From Phycisphaerae bacterium (GTDB lineage Bacteria; Planctomycetota; Phycisphaerae; Phycisphaerales; UBA1924), in contig JAEUIW010000002.1 in assembly GCA_016794925.1 (NCBI GenBank), positions 289,174 to 353,173 of the forward strand: 64,000 bases of DNA, written 5' to 3'. Below are positions 8,887-15,495 of this stretch, in pieces (the first letter of the stretch is position 1; every line of letters starts with the position of its first letter). Position numbers and translations under genes: made by a program. The notes under the pieces were generated by a model, which searched no databases, was not told the DNA's origin, and saw only the letters and a program-made list of their open reading frames with translations.

Positions 8887-9885
8887 CTACCTGGCGCCGC
8901 TGGTCTTGCCCAGGCGAGCCGCGACGTCCGGCGGAATCTGGATGAACGTGCCGTGGCGCGCTCGGGGCGGGAAGGACATGAGCTTCGAGACGTCGTCCCA
9001 GCCCTGATAGTCCTCGGTGCGTATCGCCCCGTACCGGCCGGCGCGGTACTCGTCGAAATACACGATGTCGCGTGAGCCGACGTGAAGCACGGCGGGCGCT
9101 TCGACGCGATGGACCGTGAGGGCATCCGAGATCCGGCCCCACGGGCCGAATGGAGTGGGACCGGAGGTCAAGCGGAGTTGCTTCTTGTCCGGAGTATCGC
9201 GCTCGTCCTTGAAGAGCAGCCGCCAGCCGGAGCCGGTCCTGGCGAAGGCCGGGTCAATGACGGGGTAACCGGGATCGAGGAGGAGCCGAGGGGGATCGAA
9301 GCGAATCCAGTCACGCGTGGTGGTGGCGTACAAACGGTGATTGGCCTTGGCGAGATTCGTGGTTTCCTCGAAGCAACCCGAGACCTGGGATGACCACGCG
9401 ATGATCCAGCGTTGATCGGCCTCGTCGTAGGCAACCTCCGGAGCCCAGCAGGCGGATGTGCCGGGTGTGAATTCCATGATCCGAATCGCGCGCACGGGGG
9501 ACCACGAGAAAAGGTCCGGGGAAGATGCGTAGCCGATCGCGTCGGGCCCGCCGCCCGTGAAGACCATGTGATAGATGCCGTCGGGCCCGCGGGCAATACT
9601 GGGATCGCGGAGACCAAAGGAAGAGACCATGAGTGGAGCGCCGGAGTTGCCGGGCGTCCACTGATATCCGTCACTGCTGATGGCGACGTAGAGCCCCGCG
9701 TCTTCCTCCTTGAAGTACAGGAAGGCGAACGCGGTGCTGGCGGGGAGCGTCTCGGGACCGCTCACGAGCACCGGCAGCGTGCGCTGGATCTTGTGTATTT
9801 CGGAATGAAACTCGTCATCATCGAGGAGTGCGCACCCGGCAAGGAACGGGACGAGCGCGAGCACACCGAGTCGCGACGCGGTCAT
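8887..9885 (-). CDS. GH43-like five-bladed propeller lipoprotein
   Basis: A 332-residue protein with a lipoprotein signal (lipobox LAGC at about residue 18). The rest reads as a five-bladed beta-propeller of the GH43/GH32-like clan: DPSIARGPDGIYHMVF, a CWAPEVAYDEADQRW block, VIDPAFARTGSGW and a late EAPAVLHVG block. The placing of Asp and Glu in these blades fits a glycosidase, but I cannot assign catalytic residues with confidence. No clear Shine-Dalgarno precedes the ATG at 9885. It probably pairs with the GH172 gene downstream. Alternative: a non-catalytic sugar-binding propeller. Confidence 0.7.
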   Translation of the reverse strand: MTASRLGVLALVPFLAGCALLDDDEFHSEIHKIQRTLPVLVSGPETLPASTAFAFLYFKEEDAGLYVAISSDGYQWTPGNSGAPLMVSSFGLRDPSIARGPDGIYHMVFTGGGPDAIGYASSPDLFSWSPVRAIRIMEFTPGTSACWAPEVAYDEADQRWIIAWSSQVSGCFEETTNLAKANHRLYATTTRDWIRFDPPRLLLDPGYPVIDPAFARTGSGWRLLFKDERDTPDKKQLRLTSGPTPFGPWGRISDALTVHRVEAPAVLHVGSRDIVYFDEYRAGRYGAIRTEDYQGWDDVSKLMSFPPRARHGTFIQIPPDVAARLGKTSGAR

Positions 9886-10025
9886 GCGATCATGATAACT
9901 ACGCAGCCGACGGAGCGTTCGTCCGCACCGCCGCCCACGACGAAGAACGCGTTGGTTCATAACGACAGTTGATATCGCTCGCCCACGTTCGTGCCACCAC
10001 GCCGGGGCGTCCGAACGAACCCCGG

Positions 10026-10697
10026 TCAGACCGCGACGGTTCCGACGTTCGGCGCGACGAGGAACTCGCCTTCGGTGCGGCTCCTGATGTCGTCGACCGT
10101 CGCGCCGGGGGCAAGCTCGGTGAGCACAAACCGGCGCCGTGCTTCGTCCATGACCATGACACACAGGTCGGTGATGAGCATGGACACGCAGCGCTGGCCG
10201 GTGAGGGGGAGCGAGCAGCGCCGAACAAGCTTGGGAGCGCCGTCCTTGGAGTTGTGCTCCATGGTGACCACGACGCGTTTGACTCCGGCGACGAGGTCCA
10301 TGGCACCCCCCATGCCCTTGACCATCTTGCCGGGGATCATCCAGTTGGCGATGTCGCCGTCCTGAGAGACCTGCATGGCGCCGAGGATGCACATGTCCAC
10401 GTGCCCGCCGCGGATCATGGCGAAAGAATCGGCCGAGGAAAAAAAGGAGGCGCCGGGGCGAGCGGTGATCGTCTGCTTGCCAGCGTTGATCAGGTCGGCA
10501 TCGACCTCGGCCTCATTGGGAAAGGGACCGATGCCGAGCAGACCGTTCTCGGACTGGAGCCAGACGTCCATGCCCTTGGGGATGTGGTTCGCGACGAGCG
10601 TGGGCATGCCGATGCCAAGGTTGACGATGTAGCCGTCGCGGAGCTCGCGTGCGGCGCGGATGGTGATCTGATCGCGCGTGAGAGGGGTGAGGGGCAT
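10026..10697 (-). CDS. scoB: 3-oxoacid CoA-transferase, subunit B
   Basis: A 223-residue beta subunit of a succinyl-CoA:3-ketoacid (or acetoacetate) CoA-transferase. The catalytic glutamate lies in the conserved SENGLLG block near residue 50. Other family marks are NLGIGMPTLVANHIP and GAMDLV. With subunit A it would move CoA between succinyl-CoA and acetoacetate or a similar acid. Subunit A is at 11712-12530, separated by the SIMPL gene, an unusual split for a pair normally adjacent. ATG at 10697. Confidence 0.93.
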   Translation of the reverse strand: MPLTPLTRDQITIRAARELRDGYIVNLGIGMPTLVANHIPKGMDVWLQSENGLLGIGPFPNEAEVDADLINAGKQTITARPGASFFSSADSFAMIRGGHVDMCILGAMQVSQDGDIANWMIPGKMVKGMGGAMDLVAGVKRVVVTMEHNSKDGAPKLVRRCSLPLTGQRCVSMLITDLCVMVMDEARRRFVLTELAPGATVDDIRSRTEGEFLVAPNVGTVAV

Positions 10698-10807
10698 TGG
10701 GGCTCCGGAAGATCGGATCCGAGCGTCCGCGGGTGACCGCCGCCAGCGGTCCGTCGGCGTCCAGAGGATAGGAGCCGGCATCCGGGAGGCGGGGGGCCCG
10801 GGACCCG

Positions 10808-11572
10808 TCAGCTTCGGATGCCGAACGAGACCGAGACCGTCACGCTCACGTCTTTTTCGACGGTCGTGGTATCGTACGAGCCCCCGCCGCTGACCTCGGT
10901 GGAATTCGGCACCGTCACCTGGAAGGGTCCGGCGGAGACGCGTCGGACCTCTCCGAGGGAGCACCCGGATTTTCCGGCGATTTCCTCGGCTCGCGACCGG
11001 GCGTCCTTGGCCGCGTCACCCATCATGCTGACCCTCACGTCCGACAGGCCAGAGATGAGGTACTGCGGGCTCGCGGACGCGACTTCGAGGCCTTCCTTGA
11101 GCAGGCGCGTCACCTCTCCGCTGGCCCGGGTGACCCGTCGGACGTCGGGGGTCGAAACAGAAAACACGCGGGTGAGGGTGTACCCGCTCACCTTGCGGGT
11201 GGTGTTGCCCTTCTCATCGCGCTCGAAGTGCGTCGCGGTGTCGATCGGCGAGAGTTGCAGGTTCTGGTCGCCGAAACCGGATTCCGCGAGGAAATTTCGC
11301 ACGCGCTCGGCCGCCGTCTCGATGGACGAGAACGCCGCGGGCAACGATTCGCCCTGCGCACGGAGCGTGATGGACCACGTGGCGAGGTCGGCCACGACGC
11401 GCTGCCGCGCCGAACCGCGGACGGTGACTTCCTGGTCCCGCGAGGCGGTCTGTCGTCCCCTGTTTTCATAGGCCCGGCCGGCGACGACCGTCGAGACGAT
11501 CGCGGAGAGGCCGATGATCGCGACCACGAACGCGGCACTGCCCGCGATGCGGACTCGCACGTTGTATTCCAT
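10808..11572 (-). CDS. SIMPL-domain (DUF541) envelope protein
   Basis: A 254-residue protein with an N-terminal membrane segment or signal anchor (about 10-32) and a SIMPL domain, seen as EVTVRGSARQRVVADLATW through a final VSVTVSVSFGI. Members are periplasmic or outer-membrane oligomers of ill-defined role, linked to oxidative stress in E. coli (YggE). The ATG at 11572 is chosen because upstream in-frame sequence is unconserved. It sits between the two CoA-transferase subunit genes on the same strand; no functional link is known. Confidence 0.85.
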   Translation of the reverse strand: MEYNVRVRIAGSAAFVVAIIGLSAIVSTVVAGRAYENRGRQTASRDQEVTVRGSARQRVVADLATWSITLRAQGESLPAAFSSIETAAERVRNFLAESGFGDQNLQLSPIDTATHFERDEKGNTTRKVSGYTLTRVFSVSTPDVRRVTRASGEVTRLLKEGLEVASASPQYLISGLSDVRVSMMGDAAKDARSRAEEIAGKSGCSLGEVRRVSAGPFQVTVPNSTEVSGGGSYDTTTVEKDVSVTVSVSFGIRS

Positions 11573-11711
11573 ATTCGGACCTTGGTGTGGATGTGTGCCG
11601 GCGGGGTCCGCGCGGCCGCGCGGGAAGGCTGCTATCGACGTGGGTCTACCGGGGGGATCAGAAAAGCGGTGCGGAGCTCGCGGCGATCCTGCACGTCTGA
11701 CCTTCGTGACG

Positions 11712-12530
11712 TTACTTCCGAACCGTTCGCTGCTCGATGCGCTTTTCGACTCGAGCGGGAACCACGCGGTCAATGTAGCTGCCCGGGGTGTGGACCTGGT
11801 CGGGGTCGAGCGCGCCGACGGGGACCAGGCGCTCGACTTCGGCGATCACGAACGCGGCGGCCTGGGCCATCATGGGATTGAAATTACGCGCGGTCTTGCG
11901 GTAGACGAGGTTGCCGAATTCGTCGGCCGTGTGGGCGTGGACCAGGGCGAGGTCGGCGTACAAGCCGGTCTCGAGGATGTACTCCCGGCGAGCCGGGGCC
12001 GAGGCGGCGCGGGGAGCGACTCTGGCCTTCATGTCCGTGAAAGTCCCGGTCACCGCCTCGGGCGAGCGGTTGTGATAACGCGTGTCCTCCGACGGAAGAT
12101 GAAACTCACGGATCTCTTTGCCCGCGGCGACGGGGGAGCCCACGCCGGTGGCGGTGTAGAACGCGGGTATGCCGGCGCCGCCGGCGCGAATACGTTCGGC
12201 GAGCGTTCCCTGGGGATTGAACTCGATCTTCAACTCTCCAGAGAGGAACTGTTTCTCGAAAATCGCGTTTTCGCCGACGTACGAGGAGATCATCTTGCCG
12301 ATCTGGCGGGTCTGGAGCAGCAGACCCAGGCCGAAATCATCCACGCCGGCGTTGTTGGAGATGCAGGTGAGGTCACGGACTCCCGAATCGCGGAGGGCGA
12401 TGATGAGGGTCTCGGGTATGCCGCAGAGCCCGAAGCCACCGACCATGACCGTCATCCCGTCACGCAGTACACCCGTGTCCTTGAGGTCGGCGAACGCGGC
12501 CGGGGCATCGCGGAAGGTTTTCGCGGGCAT
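11712..12530 (-). CDS. scoA: 3-oxoacid CoA-transferase, subunit A
   Basis: A 272-residue alpha subunit, about 35 residues longer than typical ScoA. The GGFGLCGIPE nucleotide-binding block, SNNAGVDDFGLG, GGAGIPAFYTATGVG and RKTARNFNPMMA are all present. The extra length is an insertion of about 35 residues between GKEIREF and REYILE, a junction that is continuous in most homologues. The reading frame runs through it without stops, so it is a real insertion, not a frameshift. It works with scoB (10026-10697). Confidence 0.92.
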   Translation of the reverse strand: MPAKTFRDAPAAFADLKDTGVLRDGMTVMVGGFGLCGIPETLIIALRDSGVRDLTCISNNAGVDDFGLGLLLQTRQIGKMISSYVGENAIFEKQFLSGELKIEFNPQGTLAERIRAGGAGIPAFYTATGVGSPVAAGKEIREFHLPSEDTRYHNRSPEAVTGTFTDMKARVAPRAASAPARREYILETGLYADLALVHAHTADEFGNLVYRKTARNFNPMMAQAAAFVIAEVERLVPVGALDPDQVHTPGSYIDRVVPARVEKRIEQRTVRK

Positions 12531-12638
12531 GACGGATTCCGGGAGGGGAGTGAGCGTGTGCGGAGCCGGGATTCGGCCTCCAGAGGATAGGAAGCCACAG
12601 GGCCGATCGAGGCGGCGGCCCCGCGCGATTGATTCCAA

Positions 12639-13127
12639 TCAGAAGAGTGATTGCTGGTCCTTGACGTTCTTGGGGCGCGAGGTGAGCGCGTGCAGCTCGC
12701 TGAGGAGTTCATCCTTGGACTGGAATCGGTGATGTTCGGATGCGAACCGGATATACGCAACCTCATCGATGTCACGGAGGCGGAGACAGACCAGAGCCCC
12801 GATGACGGAGGAGGGCACCTCGCGCTCGTACTCGCGGGCGACCTGCTCCTCGATCTCGTCGACGAGGCGGGTCTTGACATCCTGGGGGATGGGGCGTTTG
12901 CCGCACGCGACCATCACGCCACGCAGGATGTTGTCGCGGTTGAAAGGCACGCGGGCGCCATCGCGCTTGACCACCATGAGCCGGGGCAGTTCGTCCACGC
13001 GCTCGTACGTTGTGAAGCGTTTACGGCATGAGAGGCATTCGCGGCGACGGCGAATGACCCGGCCGCCCTCGGACGAGCGTGAGTCGATCACCTTATCATC
13101 GTTGGACTGGCAGAAGGGGCAGATCAC
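12639..13127 (-). CDS. nrdR: Transcriptional repressor of ribonucleotide reductase genes
   Basis: A 162-residue regulator. An N-terminal zinc ribbon has Cys at about 3, 6, 31 and 34 (CPFC, CLSC) with FTTYERV after it. An ATP-cone domain follows (VVKRDGARVPFNRDNI). NrdR senses ATP/dATP and represses nrd genes. The GTG at 13127 is chosen because the family begins right at CPFC; no strong ribosome site supports it, and in-frame starts exist up to 13193. No nrd gene is in the window. Confidence 0.93.
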   Translation of the reverse strand: MICPFCQSNDDKVIDSRSSEGGRVIRRRRECLSCRKRFTTYERVDELPRLMVVKRDGARVPFNRDNILRGVMVACGKRPIPQDVKTRLVDEIEEQVAREYEREVPSSVIGALVCLRLRDIDEVAYIRFASEHHRFQSKDELLSELHALTSRPKNVKDQQSLF

Positions 13128-13211
13128 GACCAGAGAATGTACGTCCCTCGGCCTTGGGGGGCGAGCCCCCGTTACACGAACGGACTCGACCATCCGTGCG
13201 CGGAGGTCGGT

Positions 13212-14804
13212 CTATCGGGCGCCCGCCAACGTGGGAGCGGGACGGTCGATGAGTTCGATGATCTTGCCGACCGCGTCAACCTGATCGGACGTGGACCCGA
13301 AAATGACGCTGTTGGTCGACGTCTCGATCGCGATTGAACGTGGCGTGGGACAGTTTGCCAGATAGGGCGAAGTTCCGAAGATCGCGTTCAGCAACGCGGC
13401 GGTCCTGGTCGCGTCGATATGGGACAGCGGGAACGAGCGCGTGTCACCCGAGGCGTGCGTGGTCTTGGGAACAGGGCGATCCAGGATCGCGACCAGATCG
13501 GAAACGGTTCGAACCTGCGATTCGGTGGCGGAGAATTCCAGTCTCTCCGAGGTGCCGGCCGTGATCACCAATCCCCTGGGCACAGGGCAAGACTGCAGGG
13601 CGGGCGAGAGTTCGAAGATCGCTCCGAGGATTTCCCGGAGGTCCTTGGCCTTCATGGAATCGAGTTCGAATGCCCGCGAGGCCGGCGCGGCCGAACCGAG
13701 AGCGGATGCACCCGAGGAATCGAGCACGGTCAGCCGCGGCACAAGCTTGAATTCGACCGCGACGCCTTGCCCGTCCGAGGCGCGGCTTTGAGGGACGGCG
13801 GGGCGAGCCGCGACCTCGTCCAGCACCCACTGGATCTGCGGCTGAACGCGCTGGGGGGCGCGCACAAAGAGCTTGGCACCGAAGAACGTGACGACGCCCC
13901 GATCCCCGCCCCGTTCGGCCCAAATGGTCGGGTGGACGAGCGAGGTAATCAAGGCCTGGATGGACTGCATGACTCGACGGACGCTGTCCTGACGCGGCGC
14001 CTGCTCGCCAAGGGTGGCGTTCACAACGGTCGTCAGGTCAAACGTAACGAGGGTTGATTCCTGCCGGTCAAAGTAGGAGCTTGATGCAAAGACAAGCGTG
14101 CCGTTCTGCACGCGGTAGTCGATGCGGTCGTCTTCCGTGAGGCTAAGCGCATCATTCAGGAACGCAATCGCGGCGTTGAGGGGCATCCCGGGCGCACGGA
14201 ACTCGACGCCGGCGACCCCGTCCGGCCCGAGCTCTGCGCGAAGCGACTGGAGGTGGTTCCACAAAACCTGGACCGGCAGGGATGCGGCCTTGCCGGCCTG
14301 CGTGAACACCGATGACCAAGTCTGGTTCGCATCGATGATCACGGGCTTCTCGTCCGCGGCATGCGCCGCGGCTGGGGGCTGGAAGACTGATACTCCTTCG
14401 ACGGTGCTCTCGCGCGGCTGTCGCACGAGTCCCGTCACGGCAAACGAGAGGCCCACGGACGCAACGAGAATCATGCCGATATTCACGAGTCTTCTCCTAC
14501 GAGGGGCGGCAAGGGCCGCTCCCAGGCGTGCGGCGAGCAGAGCGGGATCGCCCAGCTCGATCGCCGCGAGCTTCGCGGCTTCGGGTTCCGACATGCCGGC
14601 GACCATCAGGTCGCGGGTTCGATCGGTGAGGTGAGCTTCGATCTCGGCGAGCAGTTCCTTACGGCGTGTGGCGCCGACGCGAAGGTGCGTGGAGAGGCGG
14701 TCAACGAACACTCGGTGGTCCTCGGGACTGCGCTCGGCGGACATACTGAGGTCCCTGGGCAGCGAAGAAGGTGCGCCGGTGCGGACCAGCTTGAGGGCGC
14801 TCAT
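13212..14804 (-). CDS. HAAS-type prefix domain fused to secretin-N-like domains
   Basis: A 530-residue membrane protein. Residues about 20-95 resemble the HAAS/DUF1700 or permease-prefix domain usually encoded beside PadR regulators. One membrane segment follows near 107-125. The remainder holds a STN/N0-like region and two secretin_N-like repeats, for example RSFPLSHIDATRTAALLNAI through STNSVIFGSTSDQVDAVGKI. The beta-barrel secretin pore is absent. The start ATG overlaps the padR stop by 4 nt (ATGA), so expression is probably coupled. The combination of prefix and secretin-N modules is uncommon; function unknown. Confidence 0.7.
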   Translation of the reverse strand: MSALKLVRTGAPSSLPRDLSMSAERSPEDHRVFVDRLSTHLRVGATRRKELLAEIEAHLTDRTRDLMVAGMSEPEAAKLAAIELGDPALLAARLGAALAAPRRRRLVNIGMILVASVGLSFAVTGLVRQPRESTVEGVSVFQPPAAAHAADEKPVIIDANQTWSSVFTQAGKAASLPVQVLWNHLQSLRAELGPDGVAGVEFRAPGMPLNAAIAFLNDALSLTEDDRIDYRVQNGTLVFASSSYFDRQESTLVTFDLTTVVNATLGEQAPRQDSVRRVMQSIQALITSLVHPTIWAERGGDRGVVTFFGAKLFVRAPQRVQPQIQWVLDEVAARPAVPQSRASDGQGVAVEFKLVPRLTVLDSSGASALGSAAPASRAFELDSMKAKDLREILGAIFELSPALQSCPVPRGLVITAGTSERLEFSATESQVRTVSDLVAILDRPVPKTTHASGDTRSFPLSHIDATRTAALLNAIFGTSPYLANCPTPRSIAIETSTNSVIFGSTSDQVDAVGKIIELIDRPAPTLAGAR

Positions 14805-15178
14805 CGCGGGGTCCTTTCGTCACCGATCTTGCGACCCCCGATGAAGGCATCGATAACGCCGCGGAACGCCCGGTGCGACGCGACGCGCTGATCGAGCCTT
14901 CGGCGGCCCTTGCTCGTGAGTCGATACCACTTACGCCGACGGCCCTCGGCATCGGGCGCAGCACGCTCGGACTTGATCTCTTCCCACGATGAGGCGATCA
15001 GGCCCTCGGCCTCCATGCCATTCAGCAGCGGGTAGAGCGAGCCCGGGGCCAGCTTGAGCGTTCCGCCGGAGCGGGCAGCGATTTCCTTTGAAATCGAATA
15101 GCCGTAGCCGGGGCCGTCGCCGAGCAGCGACAGCACCACGAGCTCTGCCGATTCACTCGCCCAGTCGAACATCGCCAT
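14801..15178 (-). CDS. PadR-family transcriptional regulator
   Basis: A 125-residue winged-helix regulator. The N-terminal half carries ELVVLSLLGDGPGYGYSISK and the recognition region LAPGSLYPLLNGMEAEGLI, both classic PadR blocks, then a wing with RRKWYRLTSKGRRRL. An AAGGAG site lies 6 nt before the ATG. PadR proteins usually repress their own operon and the downstream membrane gene, here translationally coupled. The gene is divergent from thrS. Confidence 0.93.
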   Translation of the reverse strand: MAMFDWASESAELVVLSLLGDGPGYGYSISKEIAARSGGTLKLAPGSLYPLLNGMEAEGLIASSWEEIKSERAAPDAEGRRRKWYRLTSKGRRRLDQRVASHRAFRGVIDAFIGGRKIGDERTPR

Positions 15179-15200
15179 CCTCTGCTCCTTCCATGTCTCC

Positions 15201-15231
15201 GACCAATATATCGGATACAGATACGTCGGTC
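15201..15231. promoter_or_regulatory. AT-rich island, candidate padR promoter/operator
   Basis: An AT-rich patch unusual for this GC-rich region lies 23 nt before padR. It holds the near-palindrome TATCGGATA, two GATAC repeats, and flanking CCGAC/GTCGG arms. On the minus strand TATATT could serve as a -10 box for padR. PadR autoregulation through such a site is typical of the family. Inferred from position and composition only. Confidence 0.35.
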
Positions 15232-15397
15232 AAGAGGTGGCGCGAGAACATCCGGATCGTTGTGCCGCCGCGTGCGGTCGGGCCCGAGGCGGGGGCGCTC
15301 GAAGCGCCGGCGTGGCGTCCGGCATCGCAACGGGCTATGCTCGTGGTTCACCATGGCCCACGCAGTGGACAGCACGACGACCCGAACCAATCGCCGC

Positions 15398-15473
15398 GGC
15401 TAGGCTGGAACCGCGAGCGAGTGACGGAACCTCACTGAGGCCCAGCCCCCAAACCGGCTGGGCCTGTCTGTTT
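15398..15473 (+). promoter_or_regulatory. T-box-like antiterminator/terminator in the thrS leader
   Basis: 15402-15415 reads AGGCTGGAACCGCG, matching the T-box consensus AGGGTGGNACCGCG at every defined position but one. GGCTAGGC (15398-15405) can pair with GCCCAGCC (15440-15447) with one mismatch, leaving the 7-nt bulge TGGAACC, the antiterminator shape that binds uncharged tRNA. The same 3' strand instead forms a perfect 9-bp hairpin GGCCCAGCC/GGCTGGGCC (15439-15464) followed by TGTCTGTTT. The two folds exclude each other. A small AGTGA/TCACT hairpin (15420-15436) lies inside. I could not identify Stem I or a specifier codon. thrS starts 23 nt further on. Confidence 0.55.
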
Positions 15474-15495
15474 CCAGAATCGAGAAGGAACTCCG

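Noticed and set aside
15241..15397. Candidate Stem I of the T-box-like leader, including the hairpin GGCGC-TCGAA-GCGCC at 15294-15308.
   Set aside because: Hairpins exist but I could not place a specifier loop with a Thr codon or the AG-bulge motif, so I did not annotate Stem I.
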